Source: Arthrobacter sp. MN05-02 (GTDB lineage Bacteria > Actinomycetota > Actinomycetes > Actinomycetales > Micrococcaceae). Taken from it: 64,000 nucleotides of DNA. The stretch is taken from contig AP018697.1 in assembly GCA_004001285.1 (NCBI GenBank), positions 1,240,001 through 1,304,000 on the forward strand. The letters run 5' to 3'. Shown one piece after another: positions 20,615 to 30,834 of the stretch. The translations under genes and the position numbers were made by a program. The notes below the pieces were generated by a model. It was not told the DNA's origin and made no database searches. It worked only from the letters and a program-made list of their open reading frames with translations. Positions within the stretch are counted from its first letter, which is position 1. The number at the start of each line of letters is the position of its first letter.

Positions 20615-21959
20615 CCGTTCTCTTGTTCATCGCCGGAGTGCTCGTCGTCGTCGTCGGCATCGCGGCGTCGATCGCCCTGCACGAAGTGGGGCACCTGGTA
20701 CCCGCAAAGCTGTTCCGGGTCCGCGTCACGCAGTACATGGTGGGCTTCGGTCCCACCCTCTGGTCCAGGCGACGCGGGGGAGACCGAGTACGGGCTGAAG
20801 GCGATCCCGGCCGGCGGCTACGTCGCGATGGTCGGCATGTTCCCGCCCGCGACCACGGAGGCCGGCGCGGTGCGCCAGTCCAGCACCGGTGTCTTCCAGC
20901 AGCTCAGCAACGACGCCCGGCAGGCCGCCGCCGAGCAGCTGCAGCCGGGGGACGAGGACCGGGTCTTCTACAAGCTGCCCATCTGGAAACGGATCATCAT
21001 CATGCTCGGCGGGCCGCTGATGAACCTCCTGATCGGGACGGTGCTCTTCGCCGTCCTCATCATGGGCTTCGGCAGCGCGCAGGCCACCACCACGTTGTCC
21101 GAGGTGTACCGGTGCGTGGTCCCCGCCAGCCAGCAGGCCGCCACGGGACAGACGGACTGCGCGCCCGAGGATCCCGCCGCCCCCGCCTTCGAGGCGGGCC
21201 TCCAGCCGGGCGACCGCGTGGTCGCCTTCGACGGCCGGGAGGTCACCGACTGGGACGAGCTCTCCGGCTGGATCAGGGACGCGGCCGGCCGCGAGGTCGG
21301 CATCACCTACGTGCGTGCGCGACGGCGAGACCGTCGAGTCCGTCATCACGCCCCTGCTGACGGAACGGCCGGTCGCCGCGGAGGACGGCACGGCGATGGT
21401 CGACGCCGACGGCGACGCCGTGACCCAGGAAGTGGGCTTCATCGGCGTCGGCTCGACGCAGGAACTCGTCCCGCAGCCCGCGACCGAGGTGCTCCCGGCC
21501 GTCGGGGACTCGCTGGCCCGGGTCGCCGGAGTGGTGCTGAACCTCCCGCAGCGCGTGGTGGAGGTGGGCCAGGCAGCGTTCTCGGATGCGCCGCGTGATC
21601 CCGAGGGGCCCATCAGCGTCGTCGGCGTCGGGAGGATCGCGGGCGAGATCTCCGCGATGGAGGAAGTCCCGGTGGCCTCCCGCGCGGCGACGCTGATCGG
21701 GCTCGTGGCGGGCGTGAACCTCGCCCTGTTCGTGTTCAACCTGATCCCGCTCCTGCCGCTCGACGGCGGGCACGTCGCCGGAGCGCTCTGGGAGGGGCTG
21801 CGCCGCGGCATCGCGCGGGTGTTCGGGCGTCCCGACCCGGGGCCGTTCGACATGGCCCGGCTCCTGCCCCTCACCTATGCGGTAGCGATCCTGCTGATGG
21901 GGATGGGTGTCCTGTTGATCTACGCCGACATCGTCAAACCGGTCAACCTGTTCGGCTGA
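20611..21959 (+). CDS. Site-2 intramembrane metalloprotease, RseP/Rip1-like (frame broken twice)
   Basis: M50 family zinc protease that cuts membrane-bound regulators such as anti-sigma factors. The active-site motif HEVGH ([14 protein letters not shown]) is in the first helix, a PDZ domain lies in the middle ([19 protein letters not shown]), and the second catalytic motif [12 protein letters not shown] is near the C terminus. G5 at 20776-20780 and a doubled GTGC at 21311-21318 break the frame. Removing 1 and 4 bases gives [19 protein letters not shown] and [15 protein letters not shown] and a 447-residue protein of normal size. GTG at 20611 overlaps the dxr stop. Synteny with dxr and ispG supports Rip1 identity. 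Confidence 0.88.
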
Positions 21960-21986
21960 TCGGTTGTAATCCGAATTTCAACCCCA

Positions 21987-21992
21987 TACGGT
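21987..21992 (+). promoter_or_regulatory. -10 hexamer of a leaderless promoter for the SatD-like gene
   Basis: TACGGT followed by six bases and then the ATG at 21999. It fits the TAnnnT-N6-start pattern seen at several genes here. Confidence 0.4.
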
Positions 21993-21998
21993 TGATGG

Positions 21999-22596
21999 AT
22001 GTTCGTCCCTGACCATCGACCAGACCGGAAGCCGAGCCACCACGGACCGGGTGCCGGAACTGCTCGACCTCCTGCAGTCCGTCGAGGCCGTGCTGCCCTG
22101 GGAGCGATCGGTCGGGGACGAGGCGCAGGGGGTCCTCGCGCATGCGGACGACGTCGTCGAGGCCGTGATGCTCTGCCTGCGGGCCGGGGGCTGGTACGTG
22201 GGCATCGGCATCGGGACCGTCGAGCGACCCTTCCCCACCTCGCCGCGGGAGGGCCGCGGCTCGGCGTTCGTCGCGGCGCGGAAGGCGGTGGACCGCGCGA
22301 AGAAGACGGGGGACCGCGCGCCCCTCGCCGTCGAGGGCCCGGACGGGGCCCCCGAAGCGGAGGGTGTGCTCGCGCTCCTCGGCCGGCACGTGATGGGCCG
22401 CTCGGACGCCGAATGGCGCATCCTCGATCTCCTGCAGCCGGGGGAGCGCGGCACGCAGACCGCCGTGGCGCGGACCCTCGGCATCAGCCCGCAGGCGGTG
22501 AGCAAGGCCGCCGCCCGCGCCGCGTGGCACGAGGAGCAGGCCGTCCGTCCCGCGGCCGCGCGGCTCCTGGCCTGGGCCGACGACGGCGTCGCCTGA
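21999..22596 (+). CDS. SatD-like protein with C-terminal helix-turn-helix (start region frameshifted)
   Basis: Taking one C from the CCC at 22007-22009 links an ATG at 21999 to the long frame and gives MFVLTIDQTGSRATTDRVPE, the expected SatD-type N terminus with the D-x-x-GSR motif; the product is 198 residues. The core has the family pattern SVGDEAQGVLAHADD, GIGIGTVE and FVAARKAVDRAKK. The C-terminal 60 residues add a winged-helix-like motif, TAVARTLGISPQAVSKAAAR. SatD was named from a streptococcal acid-tolerance operon; its biochemical role is unknown, though the fold recalls nucleotide cyclase-like domains. Without the repair, translation would have to begin at GTG 22051. Confidence 0.78.
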
Positions 22597-22669
22597 CCGC
22601 CCGGTCCGCGTGTCCGCATCCCTCGGGGGTGCCGTGGGGTAGACATGGATCAAGGAAGAAGGAGGTCCG

Positions 22670-23119
22670 GTGGACGCACTCTGGATCGCGGTGGCACTGC
22701 TCGCGGCGGGCGGCCTCGGCCTGCCCGTGACCATGCTCGTGCTGCGGCTGGCCCGCTCCGTGGATACCGCGGAACGGCGCCGCGAGGAACCGCCCGAGCC
22801 CGCGGACCAGCCCCAACTGGACCTCCCAGAGCCACCCGCGGAACCGCCGAGGGCCCCCGTGGACGCCCTGCCGCCGGGAGTGCTCCGCGCCGGGCTCGTC
22901 ATCGGCGTCCTCGAGCGGCTCGCGGTGACGGTCGCCATCCTCGGCGGCCAGCCGGTCGCCATCGCGTACGTCGTCGCGGTCAAGGCGCTCGGCCGCTATG
23001 CCGAGCTGAAGGAGACACCCGCCGCGTCGGAGCGGTTCATCATCGGCACGCTGTCCTCCCTGCTCTGGGCGGCAGGCGTCGCGACGATCGTCAAGGTCTA
23101 CCTGCTGGAAGTCCCGTAG
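22670..23119 (+). CDS. Small membrane protein, SatE-like partner of the SatD gene
   Basis: 149-residue protein with one N-terminal membrane helix (LWIAVALLAAGGLGLPVTM), a Pro/Glu-rich hydrophilic stretch of about 45 residues, then two or three further helices from GVLRAGLVIGVLERLAVTVA to SSLLWAAGVATIVKVYLL. GTG at 22670 has GGAGG four bases upstream. The segment VLERLAVTVAILGGQPVAIAYVVAVKALGRY has the look of SatE-type membrane proteins that accompany SatD. I infer a two-gene unit; the function is unknown. Confidence 0.72.
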   Translation: MDALWIAVALLAAGGLGLPVTMLVLRLARSVDTAERRREEPPEPADQPQLDLPEPPAEPPRAPVDALPPGVLRAGLVIGVLERLAVTVAILGGQPVAIAYVVAVKALGRYAELKETPAASERFIIGTLSSLLWAAGVATIVKVYLLEVP

Positions 23120-23128
23120 GGTGAGGCC

Positions 23129-23419
23129 ATGAACATCTTCGCCGTCGAGTACGTGTACAACCCCGACCACGACGACCTCCGGGCGGAGCACCGTCCGGCG
23201 CACCGGCAGTGGCTGGAGAGCCTCGTGCAGCAGGGCCGCGTCCTGGCCTCCGGACCGTTCGCCGATGGCAGCGGCGCCCTCCTCATCTTCGCCGCCGAGA
23301 CCGAGGCGGACCTCAACCAGCTCGTGAGCGAGGATCCCTTCGCCCGGGTCGGCGCCATCTCGGCCGTGAAGGCCACCGGGTGGAACCCCGTCGTCGGAGC
23401 ATTCCGCGACCTCGTGTGA
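23129..23419 (+). CDS. YciI family protein
   Basis: 96-residue protein of the YciI/DUF1330-like ferredoxin fold: FAVEYVYNPDHDDLRAEHRPAHRQWL, then GRVLASGPFADGSGALLIFAAET with the conserved His-Asp pair and SGPFADG turn, and DPFARVGAISAVKATGWNPV. Length is normal. The biochemical role of the family is mostly unknown; some members have dehydrochlorinase-like activity. ATG at 23129 comes six bases after TAGGGT, so it may have its own leaderless promoter. Confidence 0.87.
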   Translation: MNIFAVEYVYNPDHDDLRAEHRPAHRQWLESLVQQGRVLASGPFADGSGALLIFAAETEADLNQLVSEDPFARVGAISAVKATGWNPVVGAFRDLV

Positions 23420-23458
23420 CCTGCATCGCCACACGCCGGAGGACCGCCGGGCCGGGTG

Positions 23459-23464
23459 GATAAT
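23459..23464 (+). promoter_or_regulatory. Candidate -10 element for ispG
   Basis: GATAAT within GGTGGATAATGAAATC, about 53 bases before the ispG start. The AT-rich patch stands out from its surroundings. No clear -35. Confidence 0.4.
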
Positions 23465-23517
23465 GAAATCAAGAAACTCGAAGACGTGCGGTCCCGGCCG
23501 CCAGCATGGAGGATGTT

Positions 23518-24684
23518 TTGACCTCGGTCAGCCTAGGAATGCCAGCAGCACCGCCCCCCGTCCTCGCACCCCGGCGCAAGACCCGCCAGATTAAGGTCGG
23601 ATCGGTGGGCGTCGGATCGGACTCGCCGATCAGCATCCAGTCCATGACCACCACGCCGACCACGGACATCAACGCGACGCTGCAGCAGATCGCGGAGCTC
23701 ACGGCGACGGGGTGCGATATCGTCCGCGTCGCCTGCCCGTCGGCCGATGACGCCGCCGCCCTGCCCATCATCGCGAAGAAGTCCCAGATCCCGGTCATCG
23801 CGGACATCCACTTCCAGCCGAAGTACGTCTTCGCCGCGATCGACGCCGGGTGTGCCGCAGTGCGCGTCAACCCCGGCAACATCCGGAAGTTCGACGACCA
23901 GGTGAAGGAGATCGCCGACGCGGCGAAGGCCGCCGGGACCTCGATCCGCATCGGCGTCAACGCCGGTTCGCTGGACCCCCGCCTGATGCAGAAGTACGGC
24001 AAGGCCACGCCCGAGGCGCTCGTCGAGTCCGCGGTCTGGGAAGCCTCCCTGTTCGAGGAGCACGACTTCCACGACTTCAAGATCTCGGTCAAGCACAACG
24101 ATCCCGTGATCATGGTGCGCGCCTACGAACTGCTCGCCGAGCGCGGCGACTGGCCCCTGCACCTCGGCGTGACCGAGGCCGGGCCGTCCTTCCAGGGCAC
24201 CATCAAGTCGGCCACGGCCTTCGGGGCGCTCCTGTCCAAGGGCATCGGCGACACCATCCGCGTCTCCCTCTCGGCACCGCCGGTCGAGGAAATCAAGGTG
24301 GGCAACCAGATCCTGCAGTCGCTCAACCTGCGTCCCCGGAAGCTCGAGATCGTCTCCTGCCCGTCCTGCGGCAGGGCCCAGGTGGACGTCTACACGCTGG
24401 CCGAGGAGGTCACCGCCGGCCTCGAGGGCATGGAGGTCCCGCTGCGCGTGGCCGTCATGGGCTGCGTCGTCAACGGACCCGGCGAGGCCCGCGAGGCCGA
24501 CCTGGGTGTGGCCTCCGGAAACGGCAAGGGCCAGATCTTCGTGAAGGGCGAAGTCATCAAGACTGTCCCCGAGGACCAGATCGTCGAGACACTCATCGAG
24601 GAAGCGATGAGGCTCGCAGAGGAGATGGGTGAGGCTGATGGCGAAACTGCTGGCTCGGGTGGCCCCATGGTTACCGTTAGCTAA
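23518..24684 (+). CDS. ispG: 4-hydroxy-3-methylbut-2-en-1-yl diphosphate synthase
   Basis: Iron-sulfur enzyme making HMBPP from MEcPP in the non-mevalonate pathway. The start is taken as TTG at 23518: GGAGG lies five bases before it and the product then begins [12 protein letters not shown], matching actinobacterial IspG; an ATG at 23506 is part of that ribosome site. Landmarks are [37 protein letters not shown] and the cluster ligands in [11 protein letters not shown] and [10 protein letters not shown]. 388 residues. It overlaps the following acetyltransferase gene by 47 bases. Confidence 0.93.
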   Translation: MTSVSLGMPAAPPPVLAPRRKTRQIKVGSVGVGSDSPISIQSMTTTPTTDINATLQQIAELTATGCDIVRVACPSADDAAALPIIAKKSQIPVIADIHFQPKYVFAAIDAGCAAVRVNPGNIRKFDDQVKEIADAAKAAGTSIRIGVNAGSLDPRLMQKYGKATPEALVESAVWEASLFEEHDFHDFKISVKHNDPVIMVRAYELLAERGDWPLHLGVTEAGPSFQGTIKSATAFGALLSKGIGDTIRVSLSAPPVEEIKVGNQILQSLNLRPRKLEIVSCPSCGRAQVDVYTLAEEVTAGLEGMEVPLRVAVMGCVVNGPGEAREADLGVASGNGKGQIFVKGEVIKTVPEDQIVETLIEEAMRLAEEMGEADGETAGSGGPMVTVS

Positions 24685-25540
24685 GCCACAGCCCGACCCC
24701 GAGGGCCCCTGGTCGTTCCGCGTCCTCGGCGAGGCGGACACCCGGGATCTCTGGGCCCTCGTCGCCGCCGATCCGGTGGCCAACGTCTTCGTGGCGTCCC
24801 ACCTCGAGTCCATGGGGACGGCGGCGCCGTCGTTCTCCGGCGGCGAGATCATCGGCATGTTCCGGCACGAGGAACTGCGTGCCGCGTGCTGGGCGGGCGT
24901 CAATCTCGTGCCCATCGGTGTGACGGACGAGACCGGCGCGATCTTCGGGGACCACCTGGGCCGGTCGGGCCGGACCTTCTCCTCTGTCTTCGGACTCTCC
25001 GAGGGCGTGATGGACCTGTGGTCCACGCTCGAGGACTACAGCGCCGAGCCCTTCGACATCCGCCCCACGCAGCCGCTCATGGCCATCGACACGGACCCGC
25101 TCATCGCGCCCGCCCCCGATCTCCGCTTCACGCGTCCCGACGAACTCGACCGGCTCCTGCCGGCCTGCGCCGCGATGTTCGAGGAGGAGGTGGGCTACTC
25201 GCCGTTCATCGGCGGGTCCGAGCACTACCGGCGTCGCGTCGCGTCCCTGATCAGCCGCAAGCACTCGCTCGCAGCGTTCGACGACGACGGCACGGTGGTC
25301 TTCAAGGCCGAACTGGGCACGGTGTCCTCGCAGGCCGTCCAGGTGCAGGGCGTCTGGGTCAATCCGGACCACCGCGGCAGGGGACTCAGCGCCGCCTACA
25401 TGGCCGCCGTCGTCGTCGCCGCGCGCTCCCTCGCGCCGACCGTCAGCCTCTACGTGAACTCCTACAACGCCAGGGCCATCGCCGCGTACAAGCGCGTGGG
25501 GTTCGAGCAGGTGGACACCTTCGCGACGATCCTCTTCTGA
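24638..25540 (+). CDS. DUF4081/GNAT acetyltransferase (Rv2867c-like)
   Basis: 300-residue two-part protein: an N-terminal DUF4081 domain (about 20-150, [19 protein letters not shown]) and a C-terminal GNAT domain with acetyl-CoA motif [17 protein letters not shown] and the closing [19 protein letters not shown]. This domain pair is found next to ispG across Actinobacteria, and the Mtb equivalent is Rv2867c. The substrate is unknown. The ATG at 24638 lies inside the ispG 3' end; in-frame GTG at 24629 is an alternative. Confidence 0.88.
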   Translation: MAKLLARVAPWLPLAKPQPDPEGPWSFRVLGEADTRDLWALVAADPVANVFVASHLESMGTAAPSFSGGEIIGMFRHEELRAACWAGVNLVPIGVTDETGAIFGDHLGRSGRTFSSVFGLSEGVMDLWSTLEDYSAEPFDIRPTQPLMAIDTDPLIAPAPDLRFTRPDELDRLLPACAAMFEEEVGYSPFIGGSEHYRRRVASLISRKHSLAAFDDDGTVVFKAELGTVSSQAVQVQGVWVNPDHRGRGLSAAYMAAVVVAARSLAPTVSLYVNSYNARAIAAYKRVGFEQVDTFATILF

Positions 25541-25664
25541 GGAGGACCCTGCCGGCAGTGATCCCGGCCCGCCCGTCCGACCCGCTAGATTGGTAGCTGT
25601 TGTCTCCCGCCCGACGGTGGGGGCGTGAATGGCAGTGCACGACCGAATACGAACGGACACCCGC

Positions 25665-27464
25665 GTGGTCTTACGACTCTCGACCCTTTTCCTGCGCACC
25701 CTGCGTGAAGATCCAGCCGACGCCGAAGTCGCGAGCCACCGCCTCCTGGTGCGGGCGGGGTACATCCGGCGCGCCGCCCCCGGGATCTACAGCTGGCTGC
25801 CGCTGGGCCTAAAGGTCCTCGCGCGGGTCGAGGCCATCGTCCGCGAGGAGATGGAGGCGATCGGCGCGCAGGAGGTCCATTTCCCGGCGCTGCTGCCCAA
25901 GGAACCCTACGAGGCCACGAACCGCTGGACCGAGTACGGGGACGGCATCTTCCGCCTCAAGGACCGCAAGGACGCCGACTACCTGCTGGCACCGACGCAC
26001 GAGGAGATGTTCACGCTGCTCGTGAAGGACCTGTACACCTCGTACAAGGACCTCCCCGTCAGCCTGTTCCAGATCCAGACCAAGTACCGCGACGAGGCGC
26101 GGCCGAGGGCGGGGCTCCTCCGCGGCCGCGAGTTCATCATGAAGGACTCCTACTCCTTCGACGTCGACGACGAGGGGCTGGAGGCGAGCTACCAGCTCCA
26201 CCGCGCGGCATACCTCAGGATCTTCGAGCGGCTCGGCCTGGACGTCGTGCCCGTCACGGCGACCGCCGGAGCCATGGGCGGTTCCAAGAGCGAGGAGTTC
26301 CTCCACCCGACCCCCATCGGCGAGGACACCTTCGTCCGGTCTGCGGGCGGGTACACCGCCAACGTCGAGGCGGTCACCACGGTCGTCCCCGACGCCATCG
26401 ACTACACGGACGCGCCCGCAGCCGAGGTGAGGGACACCCCCGACACCCCTACGATCGACACCCTCGTGGACCACGCGAATGCCGCCGCGCCGCTCGAGGA
26501 CCGGGCCTGGACCGCCGCGGACACCCTGAAGAACGTCGTGCTGGCGGCGGTGCTGCCCACCGGCGAGCGCCGGATCCTGGTCGTCGGCGTGCCCGGCGAC
26601 CGCACCGTGGACCTCAAGCGCATCGAGGCCACCATCGCCGGCCACCTCGGGACCGGCGGTGAAGTGGCCGTCGAGGCCGCCGGCGAGGAGGACCTCAGGA
26701 AGCACCCGGGCCTGGTCAAGGGCTACATCGGCCCCGGCCTGGCGCTGGACGCCGCCGTCCTCGGCGCCGAGGCCGCCACGGGACTGACATACCTCGTGGA
26801 CCCGCGCGTCGTTCCCGGCACCTCGTGGATCACGGGGGCCAACGAGCACGGCCGGCACGTCTTCGGGCTCGTCGCGGGCCGCGACTTCACCTGGGACGGC
26901 GTCATCGAAGCCGTCGAGGTGCGCGAGGGCGACGAGGCACCCGACGGCTCCGGGCCGCTGATCGCGGCGCGCGGCATCGAGATGGGGCACATCTTCCAGC
27001 TCGGACGCAAGTACGCGGCCGCGCTCGGGCTGAAGGTCCTCGACCGGAACGGCAAGCTCGCCACGGTCACCATGGGCTCCTACGGCGTCGGGGTCACGCG
27101 TGCCATCGCGGCCCTCGCCGAGGCCAACCACGACGAACGCGGGATCATCTGGCCCCGCAACGTGGCTCCCGCCGACGTGCACATCGTCGCCACGGGCAAG
27201 GGCACCGAGGTGTTCGAGGCAGCCGAGAAGCTCGCCGCGGACCTAGAGTCGGCCGGCCTCGCCGTGATCTACGACGACCGCCCCAAGGTCTCGCCGGGCG
27301 TGAAGTTCGGCGACGCCGAACTGATCGGCGTGCCCACCATCGTCGTCGTCGGCCGTGGCCTCGCCGACGGCGTGCTCGAGGTCAAGGACCGCCGCACGGG
27401 GGAGGCGCAGAACGTGGCCGTCGACGACGCCGCGGCGCTGCTGCTCGAGCTCACCGCCGCCTAG
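25665..27464 (+). CDS. proS: Prolyl-tRNA synthetase (bacterial type with editing domain)
   Basis: Charges tRNA-Pro. Class II motifs: motif 1 region [18 protein letters not shown], motif 2 [21 protein letters not shown] and motif 3 [14 protein letters not shown]. Between motifs 2 and 3 lies the INS editing domain (about 215-400), which marks the bacterial rather than archaeal type; the anticodon-binding domain closes the protein. The GTG at 25665 is chosen because the product then begins [20 protein letters not shown] as in relatives; an ATG at 25629 would add 12 residues ([12 protein letters not shown]). About 599 residues. A TAGATT at 25584-25589 may be its -10. Confidence 0.94.
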   Translation: MVLRLSTLFLRTLREDPADAEVASHRLLVRAGYIRRAAPGIYSWLPLGLKVLARVEAIVREEMEAIGAQEVHFPALLPKEPYEATNRWTEYGDGIFRLKDRKDADYLLAPTHEEMFTLLVKDLYTSYKDLPVSLFQIQTKYRDEARPRAGLLRGREFIMKDSYSFDVDDEGLEASYQLHRAAYLRIFERLGLDVVPVTATAGAMGGSKSEEFLHPTPIGEDTFVRSAGGYTANVEAVTTVVPDAIDYTDAPAAEVRDTPDTPTIDTLVDHANAAAPLEDRAWTAADTLKNVVLAAVLPTGERRILVVGVPGDRTVDLKRIEATIAGHLGTGGEVAVEAAGEEDLRKHPGLVKGYIGPGLALDAAVLGAEAATGLTYLVDPRVVPGTSWITGANEHGRHVFGLVAGRDFTWDGVIEAVEVREGDEAPDGSGPLIAARGIEMGHIFQLGRKYAAALGLKVLDRNGKLATVTMGSYGVGVTRAIAALAEANHDERGIIWPRNVAPADVHIVATGKGTEVFEAAEKLAADLESAGLAVIYDDRPKVSPGVKFGDAELIGVPTIVVVGRGLADGVLEVKDRRTGEAQNVAVDDAAALLLELTAA

Positions 27465-27467
27465 TCC

Positions 27468-28283
27468 GTGGCGGGCTCGGGACTCGAGGAACTGCACCTC
27501 GCAACCATCCTGCTGGTGCTCGTCGCCGGGTTCGCCGCGGGCTGGGTGGACGCCGTCGTCGGCGGCGGCGGGCTCCTGCAGCTGCCGGCGCTCCTCCTGG
27601 TTCCCGGCATCACGCCCGTGGAGGCCCTGGCCACCAACAAGATGGGATCGATCTTCGGGACGACGACGAGCGCGATCACCTACTACCGCCGGGCGCATCC
27701 CGACCTGAGGACGGCCCTCCCGATGGCCGCGATAGCCCTGGTCGGCAGCTTCGGCGGTGCGATCCTGGCGGCATCCCTGCCGTCGTCGGTCTTCAAGCCG
27801 ATCATCGTGGTGGCACTCGTCGCGGTGGCGGTGTTCACGGCCCTGAAGCCGTCGGTCGGGACGCTGACCCAGCTGCGACACCAGGGCGCGCGGCACTACG
27901 GGACGGCCGGCGCGATCGGACTGGTCATCGGCTTCTACGACGGGCTGATCGGCCCCGGGACCGGGTCCTTCCTGATCATCGCGATGGTCACGCTGCTGGG
28001 CTACAACTTCCTCGGGGCCAGCGCCAAGGCGAAGATCGTGAACATGGCGACCAACTTCGGCGCCCTCATGTTCTTCCTGCCCCACGGGTCCATCCTGTGG
28101 GGGCTGGGACTCCTGCTCGGTGCGGCGAACATGGCCGGCGGCTACACCGGGTCCCGCATGGCGATCAGCCAGGGCAGCAGGTTCATCCGGATCGTGTTCC
28201 TCGTCGTCGTCGGCGCCCTGATCATCAAGCTCGGCTCCGACGTGTGGGTCGAGAACATCCGCCCGATGGTCCCCGGAGCATGA
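27468..28283 (+). CDS. TSUP family permease (TauE/SafE/YfcA type)
   Basis: 271-residue sulfite exporter TauE/SafE-type membrane protein with about eight helices. The family's duplicated motif is visible as GFAAGWVDAVVGGGGLLQLPALLL in the first half and GFYDGLIGPGTGSFLIIAMV in the second, together with ATNKMGSIFGTTTSAITYYR. Substrates of this family are organosulfur or carboxylate anions and cannot be told from sequence. GTG start three bases after the proS stop, without an evident ribosome site, suggests coupling to proS. Confidence 0.9.
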   Translation: MAGSGLEELHLATILLVLVAGFAAGWVDAVVGGGGLLQLPALLLVPGITPVEALATNKMGSIFGTTTSAITYYRRAHPDLRTALPMAAIALVGSFGGAILAASLPSSVFKPIIVVALVAVAVFTALKPSVGTLTQLRHQGARHYGTAGAIGLVIGFYDGLIGPGTGSFLIIAMVTLLGYNFLGASAKAKIVNMATNFGALMFFLPHGSILWGLGLLLGAANMAGGYTGSRMAISQGSRFIRIVFLVVVGALIIKLGSDVWVENIRPMVPGA

Positions 28284-28308
28284 CGGGGCCGGTCCGCGGC
28301 CGGACGCC

Positions 28309-29436
28309 CTAGAGGGTCGGCAGCTCGCGGACCGGCGGCAGTCCGTCCAGGGTCTTGCCCAGCACGGAGCTCGCCACCCACAGCGACCGCTGTGCGTCGC
28401 CGGTCTGGCCGTGTCCGATGTAGGACAGCGCGTTGCGGACCTCGCGGACCACGGTCCAGCCCACGGCGAGCCCGGCATCGAGCCCGGCGGCCGCGCACAG
28501 CGCGGCGCAGTGCGCACGGAGGTGCCCCGGGGGGTCGGCGGCATCGAGCTCCGGCAGCCGGTTCCACAGCATCGGAGCCACGGCGTACTCGGCATCGCCG
28601 ATCACCGGTTTCGGATCGATCGCCGTGACGTCCCGCAGCTGGGTCGGGGAGGACGGCAGGAGGTTGGCGTAGTGCAGGTCCGAGTGCACCAGCACGTCGT
28701 GGTCCGACCGCCGTCCCACGATCCCCCTCGACTGGCACACCTCGAGCGCGGCCTCCATGAGCCATCGCGGGAACGGCTCGTCCAGCTCGTGCCACCGGGC
28801 GGGCAGGGTGTCCGTCCACCGCTCGGCGTCGGAGGCCAGATGGGGGAAGGCGGCCCAGGGGGCGCTGTCGCCGGCCGGAATCGACAGACGGCGCAGGACG
28901 CGGCCCCACGGTCCGGCGGTCTCGTCGAGCGGGACGTCGTGGAGCGAGTGGTCGCCGTCGAGGCGTGCAAGGAGCAGCGCGTAGTCGGGCCGGGACGCCG
29001 CCAGCAGGCGCACCGCGCCGTTCCCGTTCCACAGGTCCAGGGCGTCCGGCTCCGAGCGTGCCTCGTCGTGGGGGATGGTGAGCTTCAGGACGGCGTCCTC
29101 CGGCTCGCCGCCGCCACGCTGCACCACCGGCACGACGACGGCACACTGGCCGGACCAGGCGGGTCGCCCGGGCTGCAGATCGAGGTCGAGGTCCCAGGCG
29201 CGGAGCCGATCGGCCAGCAGCCCGTGCCATCCGCGCATCCACCGGGCGCCGCCGTCGATGGTCCGGGCGCTCCGGACGAGTCGCGGAGGCAGGTCGGGGA
29301 GGACATCCGGGGCGGACCGCCCCGAACCGCCCGTTCCCGAACGGCCCGTTCCCGAACCGCCCGGACCGCCGGCGGCATCGGGGACCGGCGGTCCGGGCTG
29401 CTGATCTCCTGCCGCGCGGTCGGCGTGCCTAGCCAT
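28309..29436 (-). CDS. Aminoglycoside/hydroxyurea phosphotransferase-like kinase (APH(6) family)
   Basis: 375-residue member of the streptomycin 6-kinase/hydroxyurea resistance kinase family. The kinase core has a lysine in AVLKLTIPHDEARSEPDAL, the catalytic loop VLVHSDLHYANLLPS (H-x-D-x5-N pattern) and the metal-binding IDPKPVIGDAEYAVAPML. The first 45 residues are Pro/Gly-rich and atypical. The ATG at 29434-29436 overlaps the 3' end of the DUF4439 gene, so the two are co-transcribed. Antibiotic resistance should not be assumed: chromosomal family members are common in Actinobacteria with unknown natural substrates. Confidence 0.85.
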   Translation of the reverse strand: MARHADRAAGDQQPGPPVPDAAGGPGGSGTGRSGTGGSGRSAPDVLPDLPPRLVRSARTIDGGARWMRGWHGLLADRLRAWDLDLDLQPGRPAWSGQCAVVVPVVQRGGGEPEDAVLKLTIPHDEARSEPDALDLWNGNGAVRLLAASRPDYALLLARLDGDHSLHDVPLDETAGPWGRVLRRLSIPAGDSAPWAAFPHLASDAERWTDTLPARWHELDEPFPRWLMEAALEVCQSRGIVGRRSDHDVLVHSDLHYANLLPSSPTQLRDVTAIDPKPVIGDAEYAVAPMLWNRLPELDAADPPGHLRAHCAALCAAAGLDAGLAVGWTVVREVRNALSYIGHGQTGDAQRSLWVASSVLGKTLDGLPPVRELPTL

Positions 29437-30729
29437 CGGTCGGTCCTCCAGGAGCGGGAGCATCGCCGGGTGCGGGCGGCGCCCCCGGCGCGTTCGGTGT
29501 CGGGTCGTCGGTCGTCCCGGCCGCTCCGGCCTGCAGGCCGGGCAGCGGTGCGAGGGGCGCGCCCGCCTCGGTGCTGCGCTGGACCGCGGCGTTCAGGGAC
29601 GTGACGGCCCAGGCCCGCTCGGCGGCGCTGACCGTGGCGACGAGGCCCGCATAGAACTCGGCGTGGTCCTGTTCGAGTTCGCGCAGGGCGGCACCCGGAT
29701 CGGCGCGGAAGGCCGGTCCGACGGCGTGACCCGCCGGCGCGGGGCCGCAGTCTCGCACAGCGCGGCGAGCCGCTCGGCCGCTGTGTCGGCGGCCGCCCGG
29801 TGGGCCGCCGAGAGGGCGAGTGCGGGAGCCGGATCGGGCAGCAGCGCGGCCGCGACCTCGTAGCCGTACCGTGCCTGCTCCTCGGCCCTGGTCGCGCCGA
29901 GCAGCGCCTGGCGGTCGGCAGCCGGGCCGAGGGGGGTGCCGGCACAGTCCTCCGGCCTCGCCGGGCCCGCACCGGTCGGGCCGGATGCCGCATCCCGGGA
30001 AGCCACGCCTCCGGAAGCCGCCGGCTCGGACGACGGCGTGGCGGATCCGGCAGGGCCGACGGACGGGCCCTGCTCCGGGCCGAGGTCGTCCGCGGTCATC
30101 GCGTCGGCTGCCGGCAGCTCCGTCCCGACGCCGAGCGCCGCGCCGAGGAGCACCGCCTGGCGCCACTGGTTGGCGCCCGCCGACGCGAGCACGCGGGCGG
30201 GGCCGGGCTCGGCATCGACGGCGTCCGACAGGCTGCGCAGCGAACTGTCGCGCAGCATCGCCAGGAGGCGCACCGGATCGGCGGGAGCCGCAGTGGACGA
30301 GGGGGCAGGTGCAGCGGATGTCGGCGCGCCGGAGGTCGGCGCAGGGGGAGATGCACCCGTCGCCCCGTCCTTCCCGGCCGGCGCACCTGCGGGGGGCCGC
30401 GGCAGGGACACTGCGGCAGCCTGCGCCTCGAGGTCCGACGCGATCGCCGTCAACCGCTCCGCAAGGGCAGGATCGGCCGCCGCTGCGGCACGCGCATCCG
30501 CGGCGAGACCCCGGTACCGCCCCTCGGCGTCGAGCTGGGCCTGCTCCGACGGCGAGTACACGCGCGCCGGCGGCTCGGAGGAACCGAGGAGGAGCCAGGC
30601 GCCGACCGCCAGGAGCACCACGATGAACAGGCCGACGAGCCACGCGGACCAGCGGAGGGCCGTGCCGGCGGCCGTGGCGACGCGGTCTCCACGCTCCTGC
30701 TGCCCGCCCGCCTGCGCCCGGTTGATCAC
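29429..30729 (-). CDS. DUF4439 ferritin-like membrane-anchored protein (frame broken)
   Basis: Single-pass membrane protein: helix ALRWSAWLVGLFIVVLLAVGAW split near residues 27-50, then Ala/Pro-rich extracytoplasmic linkers and a C-terminal ferritin-like DUF4439 domain (RAEEQARYGYEVAAALL, ALRELEQDHAEFYAGLVATV). A GCGC/CGCG run at 29738-29741 breaks the frame within the domain; removing two bases gives CETAAPPAGHAVGPAF and a 432-residue protein. GTG at 30729 is the best start. An equivalent gene (Rv2844) lies near rimP-nusA-infB in Mtb. Function unknown; the conserved Glu/His residues suggest a metal site, but I cannot confirm one. Confidence 0.8.
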
Positions 30730-30834
30730 AGTTCCCGATGATGCCACGGCGGCTTCGGTTTCACCCCGCCATACACCCGACGTCGCCGAATGTCGGTACT
30801 CTTGGTGGACAACATCATCGAGTGGGAGGCAGCC

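Noticed and set aside
28309..29436. Acquired streptomycin resistance gene
   Set aside because: Only the kinase family is recognisable; the gene is embedded in core synteny, has host-like composition and no mobile element is nearby.
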